A stretch of 64,000 nt of DNA from Terrabacter sp. Ter38 (GCF_024519435.1 NZ_JALJRZ010000003.1:1-64000); one strand, 5' to 3'; shown: positions 16,355 through 26,289, counted from the stretch's first letter. Numbers and translations are program-made. Notes: a model not told the origin generated them from the letters alone.

Positions 16355-16717
16355 ATGGCGACGTGGGCGGACGTGGACGAGGTGGCCGGCCGCCTGCCCG
16401 GCGCGGTGCTCGGGGTCGCACACGAGGGCTCTCCCGCCTGGCACGCCGGACGGCATACGTTTGCTCGTCTGCGCTGGGACGACGACGGGCGCGAGCTCAT
16501 CCAGGTGTGGACCGGCGAGATGGACACGGAGCAGGCGCTCGCCGACCGGCGCGACACGTTCGTACACATCGACACGTTCCGCTACCGCGTCACGATGTGG
16601 GCGCGGCTCGACCGTCTCGATCGTCGTGAGCTGGCCGAGCTGCTCCTCGAGTCCTACGACATCCGCGGTGGCCGCCGCCGGCGCGGCACCACCGGCCTCG
16701 ACGACCTCCTCCGCTGA
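16355..16717 (+). CDS. MmcQ/YjbR-family protein
   Basis: This small 120-residue protein of the MmcQ/YjbR fold has the typical opening (ATWADVDEVAGRLPGAV), the segment HTFARLRWDD and a C-terminal helix (ELAELLLESYDI). The fold is described as a double-wing DNA-binding type, but its cellular role is not established. The ATG at 16355 has a strong GGAGGAGGAG ribosome site. It is monocistronic, preceded by the 32-bp repeats and followed by a long hairpin. Confidence 0.8.
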   Translation: MATWADVDEVAGRLPGAVLGVAHEGSPAWHAGRHTFARLRWDDDGRELIQVWTGEMDTEQALADRRDTFVHIDTFRYRVTMWARLDRLDRRELAELLLESYDIRGGRRRRGTTGLDDLLR

Positions 16718-16726
16718 CCTGAGGCG

Positions 16727-16792
16727 CGAACGCGGCGTTCGGTGTCGAGCTCAGCGTTCTACCAGTGAGTTCGACACCGAACGCCGCGTTCG
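16727..16792. terminator. 22-bp-stem hairpin between convergent genes
   Basis: Perfect 22-bp arms (CGAACGCGGCGTTCGG… at 16727-16748 and its complement at 16771-16792) flank a 22-nt loop. It is placed between the convergent YjbR-like and MFS genes, so it probably ends both transcripts. Confidence 0.75.
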
Positions 16793-16812
16793 GGGAGGGA
16801 GTCGGGTGGCCG

Positions 16813-18039
16813 TCAGGCGTCGCCGACGGTGAGGGCCTCGGCCTCGGTGCGGGACGTGACCTCCTCGGCGCCGTGCCCGGGCGCCTCGTCGAGCGCGCTG
16901 ATGATCCGGCGAGCGGTGAGGAGCACGAGGACCGCGAGCACGACCGCGCCCGAACCCACCCAGAACGGCAGGTGGATCGACTTCTCGCCGAGGTTGCCGG
17001 CGAGCCAGGGGGCGACCGCACCGCCGCTGAAGCGGACGAAGGAGTACGCCGCCGACGCGACGGCGCGCGGGGCGGGGGAGATCTTCATGACCGTCTCGGT
17101 GATGAGCGTGTTGTTCACACCGAGGAAGGCGCCGGCGACGATGACGCCGACGACGAGCAGGGTCTTGTTGTCGGTCCAGACCGCCATGGCGGCGAGGATG
17201 ATCGCGAAACCGAGCAGCGCGCCGACGATGCCGGCCAGCGTGCCGAAGCGGCGCTGGATCATCGGGGCGACGAAGACCGACGTGATCGCCAGGAGAACCC
17301 CCCAACCGAAGAAGATGAAGCCGATCTCGTGCGCGCCCATGGCGAGCGGGAAGGGCGTGAAGGCGAGCAGCGTGAAGAAGCCGAAGTTGTAGAGCAGCGC
17401 CGTGATGCCGACCGTGAGGAGGCCACGGTGGCCGAGGGCCCGCAGGGGCGCCGTGATCGAGGTCGGGTTCTCGGCCGGCGGGGTCTTGGGCAGCGTCGTC
17501 AGGGTCGCGATGAACGCGACGGCCATGAGCACGGCGACGCCGTAGAACGGCCAGCGCCACGAGATGCCGCCGAGCCAGCCGCCGAGCAGCGGGCCGGTCG
17601 CGATGCCGACACCGAGAGCGGCCTCGTAGAGGATGATCGCCTGCTTCACCGAGCCGGACGCCGCGCCGACGATCGTCGCCAGGGCGGTCGCGATGAAGAG
17701 CGCGTTGCCGAGTCCCCAGAGGGCGCGGAAGGCGACGATGCCGCCGACGGTGTCCTGGCTGCCGGCGAAGGCCGCACCGACGATGATGAGCGCGAGGCCG
17801 ATCAGCAGGGTGCGCTTGGCGCCGACGCGGCTGCTGACCCAGCCGGTGCCGAGCATCGCGATGCCCATGACGGCGAGATAGCTGGTGAACAGGAGCGAGA
17901 CCTGCGACGGGCCCGCGCCGAGCTCGTCGGCGATCGGCTTGAGGATGGGGTCGACGAGGCCGATGCCCATGAAGGAGATCACGCAGGCGAAGGCGATCGA
18001 CCAGACGGTCTTGGGTTGGCGCCACATGGTGGTGGTCAT
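16813..18039 (-). CDS. MFS transporter controlled by a MarR regulator
   Basis: This 408-residue major facilitator has an opening helix VWSIAFACVISFMGIGLVDP and the family loop GTGWVSSRVGAKRTLLIG. It belongs to the multidrug-efflux type. Its ATG at 18039 overlaps the stop of the marR gene (ATGA), so the two are translationally coupled. The regulator probably represses this pump until a ligand binds. The substrate is unknown. Confidence 0.85.
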   Translation of the reverse strand: MTTTMWRQPKTVWSIAFACVISFMGIGLVDPILKPIADELGAGPSQVSLLFTSYLAVMGIAMLGTGWVSSRVGAKRTLLIGLALIIVGAAFAGSQDTVGGIVAFRALWGLGNALFIATALATIVGAASGSVKQAIILYEAALGVGIATGPLLGGWLGGISWRWPFYGVAVLMAVAFIATLTTLPKTPPAENPTSITAPLRALGHRGLLTVGITALLYNFGFFTLLAFTPFPLAMGAHEIGFIFFGWGVLLAITSVFVAPMIQRRFGTLAGIVGALLGFAIILAAMAVWTDNKTLLVVGVIVAGAFLGVNNTLITETVMKISPAPRAVASAAYSFVRFSGGAVAPWLAGNLGEKSIHLPFWVGSGAVVLAVLVLLTARRIISALDEAPGHGAEEVTSRTEAEALTVGDA

Positions 18040-18497
18040 CCGTCCTTTCGGGTGGGGTGCGGGACAGGGGCGTCCGCCGCGGCGGCGAGCAGCTCGTTCA
18101 TGACGTCGATGGCGACGCGGACCCGGTCGAGGGCCGGTCCGTCGAGCTGGTCGAGGGCGGGGGACAGGACGGCCAGTCGGGCCCGGCGCACGGTCTCGAG
18201 CGCGGCACGGCCCTCGTCGCTGAGGGAGATCACCGTGGCGCGGGCATCGTCGGGGTCGGACGCGCGGTGCACCCACCCCGACGCCTCGAGGCGCTGTAGC
18301 TGGGTGGTGATCGTCGGCTGGCTGCTGTGATCGGCGGCCGCGAGGGCACTGACGCGGGAGGGTCCGAGCTCGTCGAGGAGGGCGAGCAGGCGGGCCTGCG
18401 CGAAGGGCACGTCGAAGGACGCGTGCCGGCTGGCCCAGCGCGAGAGTCGCGCGGCCGAGCGCAGCAGGTCGTTGCCCAAGGTGGTCGGTTCGGTCAC
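18036..18497 (-). CDS. MarR-family transcriptional regulator
   Basis: This 153-residue winged-helix regulator has recognition region ALAAADHSSQPTITTQLQRLE and wing DPDDARATVISLSDEGRAAL, both diagnostic of MarR. The GTG at 18497 is chosen because the residues upstream are noise and because TAAATT lies 7 nt before it. The interrupted palindrome CATAG-N5-CTATG at 18511-18525 overlaps the promoter and is the likely operator. It is first in an operon with the MFS gene. Confidence 0.88.
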   Translation of the reverse strand: MTEPTTLGNDLLRSAARLSRWASRHASFDVPFAQARLLALLDELGPSRVSALAAADHSSQPTITTQLQRLEASGWVHRASDPDDARATVISLSDEGRAALETVRRARLAVLSPALDQLDGPALDRVRVAIDVMNELLAAAADAPVPHPTRKDG

Positions 18498-18510
18498 TCG
18501 CCTCAATTTA

Positions 18511-18525
18511 CATAGATAACCTATG
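18511..18525. promoter_or_regulatory. Candidate MarR operator
   Basis: CATAG-ATAAC-CTATG, a 5-bp inverted repeat in an unusually AT-rich patch, lies 14 bp upstream of the marR start and next to a TAAATT -10-like box. Its position fits autorepression of the marR-MFS operon. Confidence 0.5.
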
Positions 18526-18607
18526 CATCTCAAGTCCAGTGTCGCCGGCGAGGGGCCGGGCGCTCACTCGGGCGGGGCTGGGTGCCCACTCCAGCGGAGG
18601 GGTGCGG

Positions 18608-18996
18608 TCAGGTGAGCTGGCGCAGCACACCGTCGGCGACGTCGGCCAGGTGGTCGAGGTCGGACAGGTGGTCGAGGTCGGACAGGTCGAGGACCTGGAG
18701 GTAGATCCGCTCGGCGCCGCAGGGTCGCGTCGTCGCGGCCCATGCAGACGACCTGGGCTGCCGAGCACCGCAGCGAGGCGGGCTCCCGTCCGGCCTCGCG
18801 TGCCACCTCGCGAACGCGCTCGAAGAGCCGGCTCGCCTCGGTGGCCGACACGAACGGCGCGTTGAACTGGGCGGCATACCTCACGGCGAGAGCCGGCGTG
18901 CGCCGCTTGCCGCCACCAACGATGATGATCGGCACGCCACCGGCCTGCACCGGCTTCGCCAGAGCGGGGGAGTCGATGACGGGGTCGTGGGTTCCA
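18608..18996 (-). pseudogene. Remnant of LLM-class F420-dependent oxidoreductase
   Basis: Only the C-terminal third of a luciferase-like oxidoreductase remains. In one frame it reads PIIIVGGGKRRTPALAVRYA, then FNAPFVSATEASRLFERVRE, up to VVCMGRDDATLRR. Near 18713-18720 the frame shifts, and the sequence continues in another frame as AERIYLQVLDLSDLDHL through VLRQLT and a stop at 18608. The N-terminal domain is missing; a TetR gene ends 17 bp upstream. It is therefore truncated and frameshifted. An 18-bp direct repeat near 18647-18688 codes for the doubled LSDLDH segment. Such enzymes use F420H2, so the genome probably makes F420. Confidence 0.7.
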
Positions 18997-19012
18997 TGAT
19001 GGCAACCACGGG

Positions 19013-19678
19013 TCAGGCGCGAACAATCCCGTCGACGACGACCTCGAGCATGGGCCGGACGTCGAGGTCGGCGTGGCTCGTGTCGGCCACGCTCGCGACA
19101 CCGCTGACGAGGCGCATGACGTTGGCGGCGTCGACGCCCGGGCGCAGCTCGCCCTCGGCGTCGAGGTGGTCGATGACGCGCCGGTTGGCATCGCCCATGA
19201 CGCGGCACTTGCGGTACATCGGGGACGCGGGGTCGTCCATGGCGGCGCAGATCTTGCTGGCCGCGCCGCGGTGCAGGGTGATGTGGTCGATGAAGTGCTC
19301 GAACCAGCCGAGCAGCATCTCCCGCGCGGGCAGACCCGTGCCGATGGCGGCGTCGGCGTCCGCAGACACTCGGTCGGTCCAGTCCTGCATGAGGGCGTCG
19401 ACGAGGGCCTCACGGGTGGGGAAGTGGCGGTAGAGCGTGCCGGCGCCCACCCCCGCCCGCTTCGCGATCTCGTCCAGGGAGGAGTCGGTGCCGCGCTCGG
19501 TGAAGACGATGCGGGCGTTCGCGAGGATCTTGTCGTAGTTGCGTCGGGCGTCGGCACGCATCGGGCGAGGCGAATTCTCGGGGCTCTCCGGAGCCGGTCC
19601 GTCTGCCGAATCCCTTTGGGCGGCAACAGATCCCGGCGACGACTCGAGCGTCGCACTGCCAGCTTCGGCAGGCCTCAC
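19013..19678 (-). CDS. TetR-family regulator of the adjacent DHA2 exporter
   Basis: This 221-residue regulator has the DNA-binding part at about residues 45-90 (ARIVFTERGTDSSLDEIAKR, then GVGAGTLYRHFPTREALVDA). A long Ser/Pro/Glu-rich stretch of about 40 residues precedes it, so a later start (for instance at PMRADARRNYDK) is possible. AAGGGAGA precedes the GTG at 19678. It is divergent from the transporter operon; a perfect 17-bp palindrome in the gap is the likely operator for both. Confidence 0.88.
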   Translation of the reverse strand: MRPAEAGSATLESSPGSVAAQRDSADGPAPESPENSPRPMRADARRNYDKILANARIVFTERGTDSSLDEIAKRAGVGAGTLYRHFPTREALVDALMQDWTDRVSADADAAIGTGLPAREMLLGWFEHFIDHITLHRGAASKICAAMDDPASPMYRKCRVMGDANRRVIDHLDAEGELRPGVDAANVMRLVSGVASVADTSHADLDVRPMLEVVVDGIVRA

Positions 19679-19699
19679 GAGACATCTCCCTTGCTAAAA

Positions 19700-19716
19700 C
19701 GGAGACAGTCTCCGTA
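19700..19716. promoter_or_regulatory. TetR operator palindrome
   Basis: ACGGAGAC-A-GTCTCCGT is a perfect 8+1+8 palindrome in the divergent gap, 22 bp from the tetR start and 77 bp from the forward small gene. It is the classical layout for a TetR repressor controlling itself and a drug exporter. Confidence 0.75.
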
Positions 19717-19792
19717 TTGTGGGTCAGGCAGAACCGGAGTGGTTCTCCGCTAATCGTAGCGCCGATCGTCGTCACAGAGGAGTCCGGCACCC

Positions 19793-20032
19793 ATGACCAC
19801 CACGATCCAGCCCACCCGACAGGCCCGACGCGTCCACCTGTCGCACCTCGCCACGACCCACCGTGCCCCGCTCGTGCCCCGCGGCATCCACGGAGTCGAG
19901 GGCACCCACGGCACCCAGGGTGCCAGCGACGGTGAGCGCCGCCGCCGCACTCCCGCCACCTCCTTCACGCCCATGGCCCGCGACCTCGCCGACGAGAGCT
20001 CGCACCGCCCGTCCGTGCACCACGAATCCTGA
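19793..20032 (+). CDS. Small basic protein ahead of the DHA2 exporter
   Basis: This 79-residue reading frame has a strong GAGGAG ribosome site 12 nt before its ATG, and its stop lies only 8 nt before the exporter start. It is rich in His, Arg, Thr and Gly, with no membrane segment and no recognised domain. It could be a leader peptide that couples translation to the exporter, or an uncharacterised small protein. The ribosome site and tight spacing are what support it. Confidence 0.5.
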   Translation: MTTTIQPTRQARRVHLSHLATTHRAPLVPRGIHGVEGTHGTQGASDGERRRRTPATSFTPMARDLADESSHRPSVHHES

Positions 20033-20040
20033 GGTCAGAG

Positions 20041-21540
20041 ATGTCGACCAGCACCACCGCATCACCCGTCACCCGACAACCCGAGCGCTCCACGGGGGAG
20101 CGGGCCGCCCGACGCGGCGCCATCGGCCTCGGCGTCGTCCTCGTCGCCCAGCTCATGCTCGTGCTCGACGCGACCGTCGTGAACGTCGCGTTGCCCCACA
20201 TCCAGACCGACCTCGGGTTCACGCCCGCGGGCCTCTCCTGGGTGCTCAACGCGTACACCCTCGCCTTCGGCGGGCTGCTGCTCCTGGGCGGGCGCCTCGG
20301 CGACGTCTTCGGGCGACTGCGCATGTTCGAGATCGGCCTGGCGATCTTCACCGTCGCGAGCCTGCTCGGCGGCCTCGCCACCTCCCCGGCCTGGCTCATC
20401 GCCGCGCGCACCCTGCAGGGCGTCGGCGCCGCGTTCGCCGCACCGAGCGTCCTCGCCCTCGTCACGACGAGCGCGCCGAACGAGGCGGCCCGCAACCGCG
20501 GTCTCGCGCTCTTCACGGCCGTGTCGTCCGCCGGCGCGTCCATCGGTCTGCTCCTCGGTGGGATCCTCACCGACTACGTCAGCTGGCACTGGACGCTCTT
20601 CGTCAACGTCCCGATCGGGGCTGTGGTGCTCGTCCTCGCGCGCCGCTACGTGACCGAGACACCGAGGATCCGTGGCCGCTTCGACGTGGTCGGCGCGATC
20701 ACCGCCACCCTCGGGTCCGTTTCCGTCGTGCACGGCTTCATCAGCGCGGCCGACCGCGGCTGGGCGTCGCCCGTGACGATCGGATCGTTCGTCGTCGGTG
20801 CCACCCTCATCGCGCTCTTCGTGCGCACCGAGGGTCGGGTCAGCTCGCCGTTGCTGCCGCTCACCCTCGTCCGCAACCGCACCCGCGGCGGAGCCCTCGT
20901 GCTCATGGCGCTCGTCGTCGGCGCACAGTTCTCGACGTTCTTCCTCGTGACCCAGTACCTCCAGCTCGTCCTCGGCTTCAGCCCGGTGGCGACCGGCGCC
21001 GCGTTCCTCCCGCTCAGCCTCGCGATCTTCGCGACGTCACGGGTCAGCGCCCGCCTCGTCGCCAAGGTCGGCCCCCGGCCGATGCTCCTCGTGGGCACGC
21101 TGGGCCTGACCGCCAGCTTCGTGTGGCTGAGCACCATGTCGACGACGAGCACGTATGCCGCCCACCTCCTGGGTGCGCTGGTGCTCAACGGTGTGTCGGC
21201 GGCTCTCGTCTTCATGCCGGTCACGGTCGTCGTGCTCGGCGGGGTCGACCGCGCCCAGGCGGGGACGGTCTCCGGGCTGCTCCAGACCTCGCAGCAGCTC
21301 GGTGGTGCCGTCGGCCTCGCCGCGATCGTCAGCGTGTACGCCTCGCAGGCGGTCCCGGGCCAGTTCGTTCCGGGCGTCGAGCCGGCGTTCCTCACGTCGG
21401 CGGCTTTCACCCTCGTGGCGCTGCTCGTAGCAGCGTTCGTGCTCCGGCCGCGCCCGCCCCAGGCGCTGACCGAGCCGAACCGCGAGCCGACGCGAGAGAC
21501 GGTGGCCGTCGCCGCAGCAGACGGCGCCGAGGCGAGCTGA
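20041..21540 (+). CDS. DHA2-family (EmrB/QacA) multidrug exporter
   Basis: This 499-residue major facilitator with 14 predicted helices shows the DHA2 opening LMLVLDATVVNVALPHIQTD and motif A as LGGRLGDVFGRLRMFEIG. Proton-driven export of drugs or cationic compounds is the family role. It is divergent from a TetR gene with a palindromic operator between them, indicating drug-induced expression. It lies just downstream of a small upstream gene, probably in the same transcript. Confidence 0.9.
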   Translation: MSTSTTASPVTRQPERSTGERAARRGAIGLGVVLVAQLMLVLDATVVNVALPHIQTDLGFTPAGLSWVLNAYTLAFGGLLLLGGRLGDVFGRLRMFEIGLAIFTVASLLGGLATSPAWLIAARTLQGVGAAFAAPSVLALVTTSAPNEAARNRGLALFTAVSSAGASIGLLLGGILTDYVSWHWTLFVNVPIGAVVLVLARRYVTETPRIRGRFDVVGAITATLGSVSVVHGFISAADRGWASPVTIGSFVVGATLIALFVRTEGRVSSPLLPLTLVRNRTRGGALVLMALVVGAQFSTFFLVTQYLQLVLGFSPVATGAAFLPLSLAIFATSRVSARLVAKVGPRPMLLVGTLGLTASFVWLSTMSTTSTYAAHLLGALVLNGVSAALVFMPVTVVVLGGVDRAQAGTVSGLLQTSQQLGGAVGLAAIVSVYASQAVPGQFVPGVEPAFLTSAAFTLVALLVAAFVLRPRPPQALTEPNREPTRETVAVAAADGAEAS

Positions 21541-21566
21541 CACCGTCCTCGGCATGAACCGGCGCG

Positions 21567-21612
21567 TGGTCCTGCGTCCGGTGGGGTCATCACCCCGCCG
21601 GACGCAGGACCA
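21567..21612. terminator. 21-bp-stem hairpin after the DHA2 exporter
   Basis: Arms at 21567-21587 and 21592-21612 (starting TGGTCCTGCGTCCGG) match over 21 bp with a single change that would be a G-U pair in RNA. The loop is 4 nt. It lies 27 nt past the exporter stop in a convergent gap. Confidence 0.8.
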
Positions 21613-21690
21613 TCTGCTGCCTCATCGAGCCCGAGGTCCGTCCAGCCAGCAGCCACGCCTGACGGACCGCAGGCGCTGCGGAAGACGACA

Positions 21691-21724
21691 CGACCCCCGC
21701 GGCCCGGCTGGGCTGCGGGGGTCG
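21691..21724 (-). terminator. Hairpin terminator of ppa
   Basis: CGACCCCCGC at 21691-21700 pairs with GCGGGGGTCG at 21715-21724 around a 14-nt loop, 45 nt beyond the ppa stop on the reverse strand. Confidence 0.6.
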
Positions 21725-21768
21725 GGCACACGGCATACGCCGGGGCGACGCCGAGCGGATCGGCAGGC

Positions 21769-22287
21769 TCAGTGCCCCTGCGGCATCGCCCAGCGGGCGG
21801 TCGAGGTGCCCTGCTCCTTGGCGCGGTCGAAGGCCTCGCCGATGATCTTCTCGGCGGCCTCGCGGTCGCCCCAGTCGGAGCCCTCGACGTGCTTGCCCGG
21901 CTCGAGGTCCTTGTAGCGCTCGAAGAAGTGCTGGATCTCGTCGAGGGTGAACGTGCTGACGTCGGAGATGTCCTGGACATCGGCGGTGCGCGGGTCGACG
22001 GGCACGCAGAGCACCTTGTCGTCACCGCCGGCCTCGTCGGTCATGTGGAAGACACCGATCGGGCGGGCCTCGACGACGACGCCGGGGAAGACCGGCTCGG
22101 GCAGCAGCACGAGCGCGTCCAGGGGGTCACCGTCCTCGCCGAGCGAGTCCTCGATGTAGCCGTAGTCGGCGGGGTAGGCCATCGGGGTGAAGAGGTAGCG
22201 GTCGAGGCGGATCCGACCGGTCTCGTGGTCGACCTCGTACTTGTTGCGCTGTCCGCGCGGGATCTCGATGGTGACGTCGAACTCCAC
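21769..22287 (-). CDS. ppa: Inorganic pyrophosphatase
   Basis: This 172-residue family I soluble pyrophosphatase hydrolyses PPi to drive biosynthesis. It shows [39 protein letters not shown] with the metal-binding aspartates, and [16 protein letters not shown]. The GTG at 22287 follows AAGAAGGGGAAG and gives the usual N-terminus [11 protein letters not shown]. It is divergent from dacB, the arrangement seen in many actinobacteria, and opens the conserved housekeeping block. Confidence 0.96.
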   Translation of the reverse strand: MEFDVTIEIPRGQRNKYEVDHETGRIRLDRYLFTPMAYPADYGYIEDSLGEDGDPLDALVLLPEPVFPGVVVEARPIGVFHMTDEAGGDDKVLCVPVDPRTADVQDISDVSTFTLDEIQHFFERYKDLEPGKHVEGSDWGDREAAEKIIGEAFDRAKEQGTSTARWAMPQGH

Positions 22288-22443
22288 GTCTTCCCCTTCT
22301 TCACGGTCTTCGGGTGCTGTCTCGGGTGCGGCTCGGGTGTCGGGGCACCCGTCGGCGGCTGACAGAATCGTCCGCGACAGTGTGTCAGCAAGGGCGGTCC
22401 TTGCGCGAAACAGCGACGGACGACGGACAGGGGGTGACCCGCG

Positions 22444-24039
22444 ATGGCGCACGAGACGCAGCCGGGTCGCCGCGGTCCCCGCCTGACCTACGGCATGGCC
22501 GCGGTGTGGTCGGTCGTCGCGATCCTGCTCGGGTATGCCGTCCTCGACGTCGCCGACGCCGCGCCCGGTGCGCTGACGGTGCGCCCGCTGCCGCCGGCCC
22601 CGCCCACCGAGACCGTCGCGACGCGGATGCTGCCCTCGGTCCCGCAGCCGACGCTGTCGACCTCGGTCGCGCCGCCGCTGCCCTCGCTCGCCGGCGACAC
22701 CGCCGCCCCGTCGGCCGCCGGCATCGAGCAGGCGCTCGCATCGGTGCGTGCGCTCCCGGCGCTGCGCGACTCGGCCCTCGTCGTCCGTGACGGGCAGACC
22801 GGGGACGTGCTGCTCGACCAGGGCGGCGACGAGCTGCGCATCCCGGCCTCGACGACCAAGCTGCTCTCGGCCGCGGCCATCGGGCAGACCTTCGCGCCCG
22901 ACGAGACGCTGCGCACCGTCGTGCGCGAAGGCGACACGCCCGACGAGATCGTCCTCGTCGCGGGCGGCGACTCCCTGCTCAACCCCGGCAGGGGCGAGCC
23001 TGACGCCGTCGCCGGAAGAGCCGGACTGCGTGACCTGGCCGAGCAGGTGGCCACGGCCCTCGAGCGCAGCGGCACCATGAGCGTCACCCTCTATGTCGAC
23101 GAGACGTATGCCGCCGGGCCGACGACGGCGCCGACGTGGGCATCGACCTTCCGCAGCTCGGGCATCACCGGCGCGGTCGCGATGCTCGGGCTGTCGAGCC
23201 AGCGCGCCCATGGTGGGGCGCCCGGGCCGGCCGACCCCGTCGCCTCGGTCCGGGCGGCCTTCGCCCGACAGCTCGAGGGGCGAGGGATCGACGTGAGGCT
23301 GGCTGCGCGAGGTCAGGCACCCGGCGTCCCCGGGTCGCCGATGCCGACGCCGGCCGCCGACGGTGGACCGTCCGCCACGCCGTCCGACGGGGCGACGCCC
23401 GACGGGGCGCCGTCCGACGGCGCGCAGGCGCCGACGACCGCGGCCGCGACGCCGAACGCGCCCGCGAGCGGCCCGGGAGCGGTCCTCGGCAGCGTCGAGT
23501 CCGCCCCGGTGCGCGAACAGCTGGCCCTGGCCCTGACCGACAGCGACAACGCGCTCACCGAGATCCTCTCCCGACAGGCGGCCTATCGCGCCGGCGCCGG
23601 CACCGGCTTCGCCCAGGTCGGGGCGTGGGTGGTCTCGCAGGTGGCGGCACTCGGCCTCGACACGGCCGGCGTGATCCTGTCCGACGCGAGCGGCCTCTCC
23701 CGCGAGAACCGGGTCCGCGCCTCGCTCCTGTCCGACGTGCTCGTGCTCGGCTACGACGGCCAGCACGCCGTGCTGCGGCGAGCCCTCGACGGCCTCCCGA
23801 TCGGTGGCCTGACCGGCACCTTGGCGGACCGTTTCACCGGCGCCCAGCACGACGCCGCGGGTCGCGCCCGGGCCAAGACGGGCACCCTGACGGGGGCCAA
23901 CGCCCTCGCCGGGAGCGTCGTCGACGACGACGGTCGGCTGCTCGTCTTCGTGGGTATGGTCGCCGGCGTGGGAACCAACGACGCGCGAGCGGCGTTGGAC
24001 CGTTTTGTAGCGGCGATCGCCTCGTGCGGGTGCCGCTGA
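22444..24039 (+). CDS. dacB: D-alanyl-D-alanine carboxypeptidase, PBP4 type
   Basis: This 531-residue S13-family enzyme trims or cleaves peptidoglycan stem peptides outside the membrane. There is one N-terminal membrane segment (about residues 17-38) and a Pro/Thr-rich linker. The catalytic motifs are SxxK as ASTTK (Ser136), SxN as SDN and KTG as KTGTLTG. An Ala/Pro/Thr/Gly-rich insertion of about 50 residues (from about 300) is low-complexity. It is divergent from ppa, and the DUF2342-type gene follows. Confidence 0.93.
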   Translation: MAHETQPGRRGPRLTYGMAAVWSVVAILLGYAVLDVADAAPGALTVRPLPPAPPTETVATRMLPSVPQPTLSTSVAPPLPSLAGDTAAPSAAGIEQALASVRALPALRDSALVVRDGQTGDVLLDQGGDELRIPASTTKLLSAAAIGQTFAPDETLRTVVREGDTPDEIVLVAGGDSLLNPGRGEPDAVAGRAGLRDLAEQVATALERSGTMSVTLYVDETYAAGPTTAPTWASTFRSSGITGAVAMLGLSSQRAHGGAPGPADPVASVRAAFARQLEGRGIDVRLAARGQAPGVPGSPMPTPAADGGPSATPSDGATPDGAPSDGAQAPTTAAATPNAPASGPGAVLGSVESAPVREQLALALTDSDNALTEILSRQAAYRAGAGTGFAQVGAWVVSQVAALGLDTAGVILSDASGLSRENRVRASLLSDVLVLGYDGQHAVLRRALDGLPIGGLTGTLADRFTGAQHDAAGRARAKTGTLTGANALAGSVVDDDGRLLVFVGMVAGVGTNDARAALDRFVAAIASCGCR

Positions 24040-24162
24040 CGGGCCGGTGGGCCGCTCGGGGTCCTGGTGCGCGACGGTGGTCGTGACCTCTCCGTGTTGC
24101 CGGCTGGGCTTTCCAGACACCTCGCGCGACGTCGACACCGTCACGGCACCGAAAGGGCTGGC

Positions 24163-25269
24163 ATGACCGACACGACCCTCCCGACTCCCGTGGACACCGG
24201 ACGTCCCGATGGCTCGAGGGGTGGTGCACCGGCCGTGTCCGTCGACTACGAGTTCGCGAAGCGGACCGGTCGGGCGATCGTCAACCCGGGCCCCCAGGTC
24301 TCGAGTGACGAGGCCGCGGCGATCGTCGCCGACCTGCGTGCTGCCGCTGCGTCCGCCGTGGCTCCGGTCGCCGAGACGAGCGCACTGACCGCGCCCGCTG
24401 ACGCGCCGGCGCCCCTCGTCGTCGACCGTGCGGGCTGGATCAGCGCCAACGTCGACTCGTTCAAGTCGATGCTCGACCCCGTCGTCGACAAGCTCAACGC
24501 GACGAAGAAGTCGTCGACGAGCGCAACCGCGGCGGCGATCGGCGGCAAGGTCACCGGTGCCGAGATGGGCGGCCTGCTCGCCTTCCTGTCGAGCAAGGTG
24601 CTCGGGCAGTACGACCTCGCACCCGGTGGCACGCCCCGGCTGCTCCTCGTCGCCCCCAACATCGTCGCCACCGAGCGACGCCTCGAGGTCGACCCGACCG
24701 ACTTCCGCCGCTGGGTCGCGATGCACGAGGAGACCCACCGGGTGCAGTTCACCGCGGTGCCGTGGCTGCGTGACCACATGGTGGCGCGCACCCAGGCGCT
24801 CGCCGTCGACCTCGCGCCGACCCCCGAGGACCTCTCCAAGCGGTTCGAGCAGCTGACGAAGAACCTCCCCGAGGTGTTCAGCTCCGGCGAGGGCATCGGG
24901 CAGCTCTTCGCGACCCCGGAGCAGAAGGCCCAGATCGCCGAGCTCACCGCCGTCATGTCGCTGCTCGAGGGCCACGCCGACGTCGTGATGGACGCCGTCG
25001 GTCCGCAGGTCATCCCGAGTGTCAGCGAGATCCGGCGCAAGTTCGACGAGCGGCGCAGCAGCTCGGTCGGCATCGACCGCCTGCTGCGCAAGCTCCTCGG
25101 CCTCGAGGCCAAGATGCGCCAGTACCGCGACGGCGCCGTCTTCGTCCGGGCCGTCACCGACCAGGTGGGCCGCGACGGCTTCAACGTCGTGTGGTCCTCC
25201 CCGGAGACGTTGCCCCGGGCCGCCGAGATCGTCGATCCGGACGCCTGGGTGCGTCGGGTCCACGGCTGA
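24163..25269 (+). CDS. DUF2342-family zinc-dependent metalloprotease-like protein
   Basis: This 368-residue protein of the actinobacterial DUF2342 family is often annotated as a zinc metalloprotease or as associated with F420 biosynthesis. The gluzincin-like motif HEETHRVQF (about residue 187) provides HExxH, and [12 protein letters not shown] further on may carry the third ligand. The ATG at 24163 follows GAAAGGG. It stands directly before tilS with a 3-bp gap, the conserved order in this block. Its substrate is not known and the protease activity is unproven. Confidence 0.85.
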   Translation: MTDTTLPTPVDTGRPDGSRGGAPAVSVDYEFAKRTGRAIVNPGPQVSSDEAAAIVADLRAAAASAVAPVAETSALTAPADAPAPLVVDRAGWISANVDSFKSMLDPVVDKLNATKKSSTSATAAAIGGKVTGAEMGGLLAFLSSKVLGQYDLAPGGTPRLLLVAPNIVATERRLEVDPTDFRRWVAMHEETHRVQFTAVPWLRDHMVARTQALAVDLAPTPEDLSKRFEQLTKNLPEVFSSGEGIGQLFATPEQKAQIAELTAVMSLLEGHADVVMDAVGPQVIPSVSEIRRKFDERRSSSVGIDRLLRKLLGLEAKMRQYRDGAVFVRAVTDQVGRDGFNVVWSSPETLPRAAEIVDPDAWVRRVHG

Positions 25270-25272
25270 ACG

Positions 25273-26289
25273 ATGCGAGGTCCCGCAGACATGCCCGGTC
25301 CCGACCCCGCCGTCGCCGCCACCCGGCTCGCGGTGCGTGAGCACCTGGCCGACGTGCCCCAGGGCGGTGTCGTCCTCGTCGCGTGCTCGGGCGGCCCCGA
25401 CTCCGTGGCGCTCGCCACGGCCCTCGCCTTCGAGGCGCCGCGCTCCCGTGTGCGTGCGGGTGCGGTCGTCGTCGACCACGGCCTCCAGGACCGGTCTGCC
25501 CAGGTCGCCGAGGCCGCTGCCGCCCTGTGCCGCGAGATCGGCCTGGACCCGGTGGAGGTCGTCCGTGCCGACGTGCGCACGAGCGGCGCCGGCCTCGAGG
25601 CCGACGCCCGGACGGCCCGCTACGCCGCCATCGAGCGAGCGGCCGACCGCGTCGGCGCGTCCTTGGTGCTCATCGGCCACACGCGCGACGACCAGGCCGA
25701 GCAGGTGCTGCTCGGCCTGTCCCGCGGATCGGGGGCGCGGTCGCTGAGCGGTATGCCGGTGCGGCGCGACCGCTTCGTCCGCCCCCTTCTCGGCCTGCCG
25801 CGGGCCACGACCCTGGCCGCCTGTGCGGCCCACGGCATCGAGCCGTGGGACGACCCGCACAACAGCGACGACTCGTTCCGCCGGGTCCGCGCCCGCCGGC
25901 TGCTCGCGACCCTGGAGTCCGACCTCGGACCCGGCTTCGGCGCCGCCCTCGCCCGCAGTGCCGACCTGCTGCGCGAGGACGCCGACTACCTCGAGAGCCT
26001 GGCCGTCCGCGCCCGAGCCGACCTGCCCGCCGGTCCCGGCGGTGAGGGCATCGACCTCGACGCGCTCGGGGCCCTGCCACGGGCGATCCGCACGCGAGTC
26101 TGGCGGATCCTCGCGGCCGAGGCCGGCGCACCGCTCGCCGACGTCAGCGCCGCGCACGTCGAGTCGCTCGACGCGCTCCTCACGTCCTGGCACGGACAAG
26201 GCCCGCTCCACGTGCCGGGCGGCATCGCCGTCGCGCGCACGGGCGGGGCGATCGTCTTCAGCCCGCTGCGTCAGACCGCCCCCGCCTGA
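25273..26289 (+). CDS. tilS: tRNA(Ile)-lysidine synthase
   Basis: This 338-residue PP-loop ATPase converts the wobble cytidine of tRNA-Ile(CAU) to lysidine, letting it read AUA. The P-loop is [12 protein letters not shown] (about residue 38), and [19 protein letters not shown] and [11 protein letters not shown] are standard TilS motifs. It is the short actinobacterial form. The ATG at 25273 lies 3 nt after the previous stop; an internal ATG at 25291 is an alternative. hpt follows, as in most actinobacteria. Confidence 0.94.
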   Translation: MRGPADMPGPDPAVAATRLAVREHLADVPQGGVVLVACSGGPDSVALATALAFEAPRSRVRAGAVVVDHGLQDRSAQVAEAAAALCREIGLDPVEVVRADVRTSGAGLEADARTARYAAIERAADRVGASLVLIGHTRDDQAEQVLLGLSRGSGARSLSGMPVRRDRFVRPLLGLPRATTLAACAAHGIEPWDDPHNSDDSFRRVRARRLLATLESDLGPGFGAALARSADLLREDADYLESLAVRARADLPAGPGGEGIDLDALGALPRAIRTRVWRILAAEAGAPLADVSAAHVESLDALLTSWHGQGPLHVPGGIAVARTGGAIVFSPLRQTAPA

